A DNA stretch of 12,971 nt from Gemmatimonadales bacterium. GTDB taxonomy: Bacteria > Gemmatimonadota > Gemmatimonadetes > Gemmatimonadales > GWC2-71-9. The DNA lies in contig JABDII010000078.1 of assembly GCA_013003805.1 (NCBI GenBank), forward strand, positions 1-12,971, in the 5' to 3' direction. The notes beneath the pieces were generated by a model. It was not told the DNA's origin. It worked only from the letters and a program-made list of their open reading frames with translations, and searched no databases. The position numbers were made by a program, and so were the translations under genes. Of this stretch, positions 6,948-12,971 are shown in pieces (position 1 is the first letter of the stretch; each line of letters opens with the position of its first letter).

Positions 6948-6953
6948 CCGCGC

Positions 6954-7391
6954 GTGCGATATGCCATGCTAATTCTCGCTCTCGCGGCATTGTCCGCTTG
7001 CCAGCCTGACGTGCAGGTGGACCAGGCCAGGATGGCCGACGCCTTGCCGGTACTGCTCGTGCCGCCAGCTGCCCAGGTTGTGGGGCGGTCTGGTTCTGAG
7101 GACGCTCTGCAGATCACCTTCCGAAGCCAATGGGACAAAGACCGTTTGGCTGAATACTACCGTGAGTTGCTCAGCAAAGAGCCTTGGACGCTGGTGAACG
7201 ATGCCGAGGACCGAGACGGCGCCCTAGTGCTTTACGCTGAGCGTGATGGGCCGCCGCTCTGGATTCGGATAGACAAAGCCGTCGGAGCGGCTGGTTCAAT
7301 GGTAGAGATCTCGGGAGCCGTGGCCGGACCGGCTGTCGTTCCCGACTCGATGTCCCTCGACTCGACGGCCGCGGATTCAACCCCCTCCTAG
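6954..7391 (+). CDS. Small putative lipoprotein of unknown function
   Basis: The 145-residue product has a short signal peptide (MRYAMLILALAALSAC) ending in a lipobox, so Cys16 is the likely lipidated residue and the protein is probably membrane-anchored in the periplasm. The mature part has a single predicted alpha/beta domain of about 90 residues (LLVPPAAQVVGRSG, then WDKDRLAEYYRELL, then LVLYAERDGPPLWIRID). Its pattern is a short strand, a helix and paired strands. The C-terminal tail is low-complexity, rich in Ser, Asp and Thr. The start is GTG at 6954: an in-frame TAA at 6942 excludes anything longer, and ATG at 6966 would leave too short a signal peptide. The gene is monocistronic, divergent from yebC, and ends 5 bases from a convergent gene. 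I cannot assign a function. Confidence 0.8.
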   Translation: MRYAMLILALAALSACQPDVQVDQARMADALPVLLVPPAAQVVGRSGSEDALQITFRSQWDKDRLAEYYRELLSKEPWTLVNDAEDRDGALVLYAERDGPPLWIRIDKAVGAAGSMVEISGAVAGPAVVPDSMSLDSTAADSTPS

Positions 7392-7396
7392 GCCTA

Positions 7397-7822
7397 CTAT
7401 CCACTCTTTGTCGGCTTCTGCTTTCTGGTGCGAGCGGCGGTGAGTGCCGCCTGCGCGACAGCGTCCCGGACGGCCTGACCCAGCGTCTCCCCAGCCGGGG
7501 CAGTGAGTCGCCTGAGAACCCTCACGGCCGTTTCTGGCCTGGTGTCTTTCAGCTCGTCCATCGCGCCGGCCAGGGCACGGCGAAGGGGCGGGGGCAGGGT
7601 CAGGCTCGAGATCCGGCGTTCCAGGGCGGCGATTCGACGGCGGGTTGCTCGTTCGGGCAGCGGTGGATCCATGCACAGATCGAGTGCCACGCGGAGGGTC
7701 AGCCAGAGGGCGAAAATCCCTTGCCGTCTGGGTCCGCGCGAGCTCCGAGCCAAGGCCTCGACCAGTGCGATGCCGGTGGGGTCCCACTCGAAGGGGGACC
7801 GGCTCTCGGGCGTCAGAGCCAT
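7397..7822 (-). CDS. Hypothetical helical protein coupled to the GT9 gene
   Basis: The 141-residue product is not a family I recognise. It appears largely alpha-helical and soluble, with many Arg and Ala. FEWDPTGIALVEALARSS lies near the N-terminus, ERATRRRIAALERRISSL in the middle, and a basic tail (ARTRKQKPTKSG) at the end. No signal peptide or transmembrane segment is obvious. I placed the start at ATG 7822, overlapping the end of the upstream glycosyltransferase gene by ten bases. A longer frame to 7924 would lie inside that gene and reads as low-complexity. The overlap suggests co-translation with the glycosyltransferase, so a role in the same envelope pathway is plausible but is inference. 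The stop is 5 bases from the stop of the convergent lipoprotein gene. Confidence 0.7.
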   Translation of the reverse strand: MALTPESRSPFEWDPTGIALVEALARSSRGPRRQGIFALWLTLRVALDLCMDPPLPERATRRRIAALERRISSLTLPPPLRRALAGAMDELKDTRPETAVRVLRRLTAPAGETLGQAVRDAVAQAALTAARTRKQKPTKSG

Positions 7823-8838
7823 TGGTCGAGGGCGCTCCGCACTTCTCCGGGTGCGATATCGCGCATGCAACGGTGGTGGCCGAGCGGGCAGTGTGCCCCC
7901 CCCATTTTGGAACACGGCCGGCACGGCAGGCTCCGTTCCAGCACAACTCCCGGGGCATTATAGGGGAAGAAACCGAACTGCTGGACCGTGGGGCCGAACA
8001 GCGCGACGACTGGCGTACCGAGCGCTGTACCCATGTGCATCGCTCCGGTATCGCCCGATACCAGGGCCTGGGCGCGGGCGATCACGGCGCCGGCTCGTTG
8101 GAGTCCGAAGAGACCTGCCACGCTGATGGCTCGCGCCCCCCCCGCCTCGGCCACGATCTGACACGCTGCTGCCTCCTCGGCCCCCCCGACGACCACGGAA
8201 TCGACCCCGCTCTCCGCAAGATCTTGGACCAAGGTGAGCCAGTGTGACATCGGCCAGCTCTTGGTCTCGTGCGCCGTGCGTGGCGCGATTGCGACGATTG
8301 GTCGTTCCGTTGCCAAACCATGCATGGCGAGCCAATGATCGGCGTGGCTTCGCGCTTCGTCACTCAGGCAGAATTCCGCGGGCGCTCCGTCCGGCGTCAC
8401 GTCGAGGGCGCGAGCTGCCTCGAAGAATCGCTCCGCGGTCGGCGGCGTGTCAGGGGGATAGGCGTCCCGCTTGAGACGGATGAGGGCGGTCCGAGCAATT
8501 CGGCGCTTGGAATAACCGAACCAGTCCCCGGGTGCGAGGGTCCGAAGGAGCCGGCTCCGCAGGTTCCCGTGGAGGTCGAGTTTGTGGGTGTACTTGGTCT
8601 GGCGAATTTCCCGGGCCAGGCTGCGAAGAGAGTTCCCGTTGCTGAGTTCGAGGATCCGGTCAACCCTCGGATTGTCGCTCAACAGCGGACGGAACGTTCG
8701 TTTGGTCAGGACCGTGAGGTGACAATCGGGGTACCGGCGGCGTAACGCCCGCAACAGCGGGGTGATGAGCAGAATGTCTCCAATGGAGCTGAACCGCACG
8801 ACGAGAATGCGGAGGTTTCTTAGCGGGGCGTACGGCAC
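7813..8838 (-). CDS. GT9 glycosyltransferase, ADP-heptose:LPS heptosyltransferase-like
   Basis: Members of this family add heptose from ADP-heptose to the lipopolysaccharide inner core on the cytoplasmic face of the inner membrane. The 341-residue product has the N-terminal signature ILVVRFSSIGDILLITPLLRAL (split here as 11-20 and 21-32), the linker motif TKSWPMSHW (192-200), and the donor-site block SGDTGAMHMGTALGTPVVALFGPT beginning at 261. A Cys/His-rich C-terminus (CRPCSKMGG, CPLGHHRCM) is common in WaaF-like members. The start is GTG at 8838, with no Shine-Dalgarno and TACATT six bases upstream. The coding strand holds three long G tracts (G8 at 7896-7903, G8 at 8136-8143, G7 at 8181-8187). 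The family is firm; the exact acceptor and sugar are not. Confidence 0.93.
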   Translation of the reverse strand: MPYAPLRNLRILVVRFSSIGDILLITPLLRALRRRYPDCHLTVLTKRTFRPLLSDNPRVDRILELSNGNSLRSLAREIRQTKYTHKLDLHGNLRSRLLRTLAPGDWFGYSKRRIARTALIRLKRDAYPPDTPPTAERFFEAARALDVTPDGAPAEFCLSDEARSHADHWLAMHGLATERPIVAIAPRTAHETKSWPMSHWLTLVQDLAESGVDSVVVGGAEEAAACQIVAEAGGARAISVAGLFGLQRAGAVIARAQALVSGDTGAMHMGTALGTPVVALFGPTVQQFGFFPYNAPGVVLERSLPCRPCSKMGGAHCPLGHHRCMRDIAPGEVRSALDQWL

Positions 8839-8844
8839 GGGGAG

Positions 8845-8873
8845 AATGTATCGATCACTGTGGGTCGTCGCTA
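8845..8873 (-). promoter_or_regulatory. Candidate leaderless promoter of the GT9 gene
   Basis: On the minus strand TACATT (8850-8845) ends exactly six bases before the GTG at 8838. The best partner at 17 bases is a weak TAGCGA (8873-8868). The -10 element is good and the -35 poor. Placement of the -10 implies transcription starting at the start codon. Confidence 0.4.
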
Positions 8874-8878
8874 GCGCG

Positions 8879-8908
8879 TTGCTCCGCGGTTCCGTGGCCG
8901 GTTAGGTT
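8879..8908 (+). promoter_or_regulatory. Candidate leaderless promoter of the porX-like operon
   Basis: TTGCTC (8879-8884), an 18-base spacer and TAGGTT (8903-8908) precede the ATG at 8915 by exactly six bases. The 76-base divergent gap thus appears to hold two back-to-back promoters, this one and that of the GT9 gene. No convincing Shine-Dalgarno precedes the ATG. Confidence 0.42.
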
Positions 8909-8914
8909 TCGCCT

Positions 8915-10480
8915 ATGCCTCGACCGCGGAGTATTCTGTGGGTGGATGACGAGGTCGAGAGCTTGACCTCGCACATCATGTTTCTGGAGGAGCAAGGGTT
9001 TCGCGTCGAGCCGGCGGCCAACGGGGACGATGCGTTGGTCTTGCTCCAGCGCCAGCCGTACGGCGTGGTGTTGCTGGATGAGCAGATGCCGGGTCGCCGA
9101 GGCCTCGAACTCTTCCTCTCGATCCGGGCGATCGACGGCTCCATTCCGGTCGTCATGGTAACGAAGAGCGAGGAGCCGGAAACCCTGCGGGACGCGATTG
9201 GGGCTGAAATCTCCGACTACCTCGTCAAGCCGGTCAATCCACGTCAAATTCTCTCGGTCGTTACTCGGCTGCTCGAGGGCGACCGCATCCGGCAGCAGCG
9301 TCTCTCGCGCGATTTCACCACCCGTTTTCGTGAGCTCGAATCGAGGCGCGGCACCGCGCTGGCCTGGCGCGAATGGGTCGAGTTGGTGGCGGAGTTGGCG
9401 GAATGGGAAGTGAAGCTCGCCCGTGCGGACGAACCGGGGCTCCAAGAGGCGCTCAGGACGCTCCAAGACTCCCTCCGGCAGGATTTCGCCCGGTTTCTCG
9501 CGGAGCACTACGCGTATTGGCTTCACGGTGGTGAAGAGGACCGACCTCCGTTATCAGTGGACGTGGGGGCGGAATTCCTCGCCCCGGTTCTCCGCGATCA
9601 AGGGCGGGTGTTGTTGGTGGTGGTGGATTGCCTCCGACTCGACCAGTGGGCCGTGCTACGGCCGATCGTCGGCACTCGTTTCGATATTGAGACCGCGCAC
9701 TACTTCTCCATCCTCCCTACCGCGACACCCTACGCCCGGAATGCCATTTTCAGCGGCCTCTTCCCGGCCGAGCTTGCGGCTCGCCACCCGGAATGGTGGC
9801 GGGTGAAAGAGGATGCCGGCCTGAATGCCCATGAGCAAGAACTGCTCGAGGAGCATCTTGCCGCCCTACTCGAGGAATCCGTTCCGGTACGCTATGAGAA
9901 GGTGTTCACTGCGGCAGACGGGGAGAGTCTCTTGCGCCGGCTTCCCGCGCACCTGGCGCAGGACGGGGTGACGGCGTTGGTGTTCAATTTCGTGGACCAA
10001 CTGACCCACGGCCGGACGGAGAATACGACTCTCTTCGAGGTGGCTCGCGACACCCGTGCACTCCGCGAGCTGACTCGCACGTGGTTCGAGCGATCTCCTC
10101 TGTGGGACGCCCTCCGGGAGGCTGACCGGCGGAACGTCCCCGTTCTGCTGACTACGGATCACGGTTCCATCCACTGCCACACACCGGCTACGGTATTTGC
10201 CAAGCGGGACGCTACGCCACATCTCCGTTATAAGTTTGGTGAGGATCTACGTCCGGAACACTCCGATGCCGCTCTCGTCGTCACGGATCTCGAGCAATAC
10301 GGCCTCCCCCCGCGATCATCGAAGACTCGCCTCCTTCTCGCTACTGGAGATCGATTCTTCGTCTACCCAACGAAACTCCGAGAGTATCAAGCTCGATATC
10401 GGGGTGCATTCCTCCACGGTGGTGTGTCTCCCGAGGAGGTCGTGTTACCCATTGCCTTGCTCACGCCGAGGCGCGCCTGA
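8915..10480 (+). CDS. porX: PorX-like response regulator with PglZ phosphatase domain
   Basis: In Bacteroidetes, PorX is the regulator of the PorXY system controlling type IX secretion, and its PglZ domain cleaves oligonucleotides. The 521-residue product begins with a receiver domain (about 5-121): acidic pair Asp11/Asp12, phospho-acceptor Asp55 in LDEQMPG, Thr83 and Lys105 in DYLVKPVNP. A helical linker follows (about 130-215). The PglZ domain (about 225-515) has the likely metal ligands Asp238, Asp361 and His365 (FVDQLTH), Asp415 and His416 (TTDHGS) and His501 (LHGG). The probable nucleophile is Thr271 in LPTATPYARNAIFSG. There is no DNA-binding domain. No kinase gene is adjacent, so it is an orphan here. 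An exporter gene follows after 2 bases. Family assignment is strong; targets are unknown, and a type IX system is not shown. Confidence 0.92.
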   Translation: MPRPRSILWVDDEVESLTSHIMFLEEQGFRVEPAANGDDALVLLQRQPYGVVLLDEQMPGRRGLELFLSIRAIDGSIPVVMVTKSEEPETLRDAIGAEISDYLVKPVNPRQILSVVTRLLEGDRIRQQRLSRDFTTRFRELESRRGTALAWREWVELVAELAEWEVKLARADEPGLQEALRTLQDSLRQDFARFLAEHYAYWLHGGEEDRPPLSVDVGAEFLAPVLRDQGRVLLVVVDCLRLDQWAVLRPIVGTRFDIETAHYFSILPTATPYARNAIFSGLFPAELAARHPEWWRVKEDAGLNAHEQELLEEHLAALLEESVPVRYEKVFTAADGESLLRRLPAHLAQDGVTALVFNFVDQLTHGRTENTTLFEVARDTRALRELTRTWFERSPLWDALREADRRNVPVLLTTDHGSIHCHTPATVFAKRDATPHLRYKFGEDLRPEHSDAALVVTDLEQYGLPPRSSKTRLLLATGDRFFVYPTKLREYQARYRGAFLHGGVSPEEVVLPIALLTPRRA

Positions 10481-10482
10481 CC

Positions 10483-12327
10483 GTGCGGATTGAACGCCGC
10501 CTCCTTCGCTACCTCACGCCGCGTGGTGGTTGGTTCAGTCTCGCTCTCGCTACGGCGTTCCTAGCTTCGTTGTTGGACGGACTGATCGTCGTCCTGCTCA
10601 TCCCCCTGCTCAAGTATCTCTTCGGTACGGCGGGTGCCCTGACGGCGCAGGCTCCCTCCAGGCTCGAGGACGTGATCGATTGGGTGCTTCGTCCACTCAT
10701 CGCGGGCGCGACGCCGGGCCAGGCAGCCGCCCGAATACTGAGTCTCCTGGTTGCCGGCCTGATTATGAAGAACGTGTTCGGCTACCTCACCAAGCAGATT
10801 CAGGTCGCCATCCAAGAGGGCCTGGTGCGGGACCTCCGCGTGGCTCTTTTCGACCACCTCTTGCATCTCGATCTGGACTATTTCCAGCGCACCCGGGCCG
10901 GGCAACTGATTTCCTCACTGATCGTCGATGTCGATCAGGTCAAGCACGTCGTCACGGCGGCACTTGCCAAGCTGTTCCAGAATGCGGTCGTGATCGTCGT
11001 GACCTTGATCATCTTGAGTCAGATTTCCTGGCGCTTGACACTGCTCGTTCTAGCCACAGCACCGTTCCTGGTAATCGGAATGCGGCAGTTGCTGCGGCGG
11101 TTACGGCGTCATTCGCGTGCCCGAGCCGACGAACGCGGAGTGATCACCTCGACGATCGCGGAGCGTATCGGTGCCATCAAACTGATCCGGGCGTACGGCG
11201 AAGAGGCGGGTGAGTTGGAGCGCTTCGATCGACAGAGCCAGCAGTATCGCAAGAAGGTCATCCGGACGATGCGTTTCTCCTCGCTGATGAGCCCGGTCAG
11301 CGAGATGTTCGGGGGCTTGCTCATCATCTTGATCATATTTGTGGGAATGCGCCCCAGCATCGTCGGAGGAGTACCGCTCAGCGCGGAGGCGGTGGTAGTC
11401 TTTCTCGTTGCGGCGCTGCGCGTCATGTCTCCGATCAAGAAGATTGCCGAGTTCCCAGCGGCGATGGCGGTGGCACTCGCGAGTGCCGAGCGAGTGTTCG
11501 AGGTCTTGGACCGACCGGAAGCGGATCGCGATCGCCCTGGCGAAGTGCCGGCACAGTTTGCCCAAGAAATACGCTACGACGGGGTCGCGTTTCGGTACCC
11601 AGGCGGGCCCAAAGTCCTTGACCGGGTGTCCTTCACGATTCCGAAGGGCCGCGTCGTTGCGATTGTGGGACCATCCGGTGCTGGGAAGACCACGTTGGTG
11701 GATCTGCTACCGAGGTTCCATGATCCCACGGAAGGCAGCATTCTGCTCGACGGGGTGCCGCTTACCCAGTTGACCCGAAGCTCCGTGCGGGCGCTCATGG
11801 GTGTGGTGGGGCAGGAGACCATCCTGCTGAATGATACGGTGCACGCCAATATCGCCTTCGGCGCCCCCGGGGCGACTCGCGAACAGGTCGTGCGAGCGGC
11901 GGTTGCGGCCAACGCCGAGGAGTTCATAGACGACATTCCTGATGGATACGACACCATGCTCGGTGAGCGCGGGACCAGGCTCTCTGGCGGGCAGCGCCAG
12001 CGGATTGCCATCGCCCGGGCTCTCCTCCGCGACCCCCCGATCCTCATCCTCGACGAGGCGACCAGCGCGCTCGACCCGGCGTCAGAGCGCCTAGTGCAAG
12101 AAGCCATCGATCACCTCATGAAGGATCGGACGGTGCTGGTCATTGCCCACCGCCTCTCCACCGTGCGTCATGCCGAGGAAATCATCGTCCTGGACAATGG
12201 AACGGTCGTTGAGCGAGGAGACCATGGTGCCCTGTATCGTGCCGGGGGCCTCTATCGGAGGCTGTACGACCTCCAGTTCCGGGACGAACCGCTCACTGCC
12301 CTCGAACCGTCAGCCCCACTGCCGTAG
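10483..12327 (+). CDS. MsbA-like ABC exporter (fused permease and ATPase)
   Basis: This is a half-transporter that would dimerise in the inner membrane. Its family flips lipid A, other lipid-linked glycans, peptides or drugs. The 614-residue product has an N-terminal six-helix domain (about 17-340), with clear hydrophobic segments near 18-46, 84-100, 163-180, 186-200, 276-289 and 300-316. The ATPase domain (about 365-600) carries Walker A GPSGAGKTT (396-404), Q-loop Gln444, signature LSGGQRQ (500-506), Walker B ILILDE (520-525) and H-loop His556 (IAHRLS). All catalytic motifs are intact. The start is GTG at 10483, 2 bases after the regulator gene, so the two are probably co-transcribed. A glycosyltransferase gene follows after six bases. 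That context favours a lipid or glycan substrate, but the sequence cannot settle it. Confidence 0.94.
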   Translation: MRIERRLLRYLTPRGGWFSLALATAFLASLLDGLIVVLLIPLLKYLFGTAGALTAQAPSRLEDVIDWVLRPLIAGATPGQAAARILSLLVAGLIMKNVFGYLTKQIQVAIQEGLVRDLRVALFDHLLHLDLDYFQRTRAGQLISSLIVDVDQVKHVVTAALAKLFQNAVVIVVTLIILSQISWRLTLLVLATAPFLVIGMRQLLRRLRRHSRARADERGVITSTIAERIGAIKLIRAYGEEAGELERFDRQSQQYRKKVIRTMRFSSLMSPVSEMFGGLLIILIIFVGMRPSIVGGVPLSAEAVVVFLVAALRVMSPIKKIAEFPAAMAVALASAERVFEVLDRPEADRDRPGEVPAQFAQEIRYDGVAFRYPGGPKVLDRVSFTIPKGRVVAIVGPSGAGKTTLVDLLPRFHDPTEGSILLDGVPLTQLTRSSVRALMGVVGQETILLNDTVHANIAFGAPGATREQVVRAAVAANAEEFIDDIPDGYDTMLGERGTRLSGGQRQRIAIARALLRDPPILILDEATSALDPASERLVQEAIDHLMKDRTVLVIAHRLSTVRHAEEIIVLDNGTVVERGDHGALYRAGGLYRRLYDLQFRDEPLTALEPSAPLP

Positions 12328-12333
12328 CGTCGA

Positions 12334-12971
12334 ATGGGAGAACCCTTCAGCGGACTCCGAGTCCTGTTCATCAGTGCCTTCGATCAATCGCGTCACGCGC
12401 ATGCGGCACTCCGGCGCCGTGCGCTCGAGCGACTCGGCTGTGAGGTCAGTACGTTGGACACACTGGAGCCTGCGCGATGGTGGCGCCGCTTAGGCGGTGA
12501 ACGCATCGCCACGCGAGTGCGGCGCGCTCTGAGTCAGGCCACGCCCGATGTTGTGCTCGTCATTGGTGGCGAGCACGTAAGCGCCCTCACCGTCCACGCC
12601 CTCCGGGACGCCACGAGCGCACTGTGGGTTAACTGGATCCCTGATACGCTGACGCCCCAGTCAACGGTCGAACACATCGCGTCCGCCTACGATCATCTCT
12701 TCGTTCCCGCGACCGACCTCGCTCAGCGCCTCGCGAATTCAGTCGGGGCACGGGTAGCCTTCCTCCCTCCGGGCTGCGATCCCTCCGTTCACCGGCCGCT
12801 TCGTGCGCGCGATCAGTTTCGGGCGAATGTTGTCTTCGCGGGAACGGCGACGCCGCGACGAGAGCATCTCCTGACGGAGCTGGTGGAATTCGGTCTCGCG
12901 GTGTGGGGTCCCGGGTGGCGAAAGACCAGCCTCCGGGATTACTGCCGCGGGGAACTGGTCGATGTTCAGGA
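12334..12971 (+). CDS. CgeB-like glycosyltransferase (3' part missing)
   Basis: The frame is open from ATG at 12334 to the right edge, giving 212 codons, and the stop lies outside. The N-terminal half is Rossmann-like (LRVLFISAFDQ, then PDVVLVIGGEHVSAL, then LWVNWIPDT). The junction to the second half reads VAFLPPGCDPSVHRPL, VVFAGTATPRREHLL and FGLAVWGPGW, a pattern I recognise from CgeB and related spore-coat or envelope glycosyltransferases. The C-terminal nucleotide-sugar domain is mostly missing. The gene follows the ABC exporter after six bases with no strong ribosome-binding site, so it probably belongs to the same transcript. Sugar and acceptor cannot be read from the sequence. Confidence 0.85.
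   Translation, partial: MGEPFSGLRVLFISAFDQSRHAHAALRRRALERLGCEVSTLDTLEPARWWRRLGGERIATRVRRALSQATPDVVLVIGGEHVSALTVHALRDATSALWVNWIPDTLTPQSTVEHIASAYDHLFVPATDLAQRLANSVGARVAFLPPGCDPSVHRPLRARDQFRANVVFAGTATPRREHLLTELVEFGLAVWGPGWRKTSLRDYCRGELVDVQ

Noticed and set aside
6815..6953. Small RNA gene or extra small protein in the yebC/lipoprotein gap
   Set aside because: The gap is accounted for by two candidate promoters and the yebC leader. No coding frame with a start and ribosome-binding site, and no stable hairpin with a U-tract, was found.
8855..9526. 223-codon minus-strand frame opposite the porX-like gene
   Set aside because: It is antisense to the receiver domain, which has all conserved residues, and it also covers the divergent promoter gap.
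1..12971. tRNA, rRNA, CRISPR, insertion sequence, prophage or att site
   Set aside because: Nothing in either strand shows tRNA-like arms, spaced direct repeats, terminal inverted repeats or integrase or transposase motifs. Nearly every base is within a recognised coding region.

Overview
The window is GC-rich bacterial chromosome with densely packed genes. It carries no RNA gene, mobile element, CRISPR array or long intergenic stretch; the largest gap is about 139 bases (6815-6953). The organism looks Gram-negative: it has an ADP-heptose type GT9 glycosyltransferase, a short lipoprotein and an MsbA-like exporter. A PorX-type response regulator (REC plus PglZ phosphatase domain) points to the Fibrobacteres-Chlorobi-Bacteroidetes/Gemmatimonadota side of the tree. 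The high GC and gene mix make Gemmatimonadota my best guess, but this is inference from family distribution and not a phylogenetic placement.

Left half, minus strand (6814 down to 1): one long housekeeping operon, in transcription order yebC, ruvC, ruvA, a 58-residue zinc-ribbon gene, ruvB, queA, tgt, yajC, def and fmt. The fmt gene runs off the left edge. Most junctions are stop/start overlaps (ATGA, GTGA or TGATG), so translation is probably coupled throughout. The operon joins Holliday-junction processing (RuvABC), queuosine tRNA modification (QueA, Tgt), a SecDF accessory subunit (YajC) and N-formylmethionine handling (Def, Fmt). A candidate promoter lies about 65-95 bases upstream of yebC.

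Middle (6954-8838): a small plus-strand lipoprotein gene ends 5 bases from a minus-strand pair, which is a GT9 heptosyltransferase-like gene followed by an overlapping 141-residue gene of unknown function.

Right half, plus strand (8915 to 12971): a PorX-like regulator/phosphatase, an MsbA-like ABC exporter 2 bases downstream, and a CgeB-like glycosyltransferase cut by the right edge. With the divergent GT9 gene these look like a cell-envelope glycan or lipid assembly and export locus next to an oligonucleotide-signalling regulator.

The most striking non-coding signal is that all three gene groups outside the housekeeping operon begin with TANNNT placed exactly six bases before the start codon and no clear Shine-Dalgarno. 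This is the arrangement expected for leaderless mRNAs. Other points worth checking are the zinc-ribbon gene between ruvA and ruvB, three G7-G8 tracts in the GT9 gene, a strong Shine-Dalgarno that serves a nine-codon ORF ahead of tgt, and a Tgt substrate pocket with a Val in place of the usual bacterial Cys.
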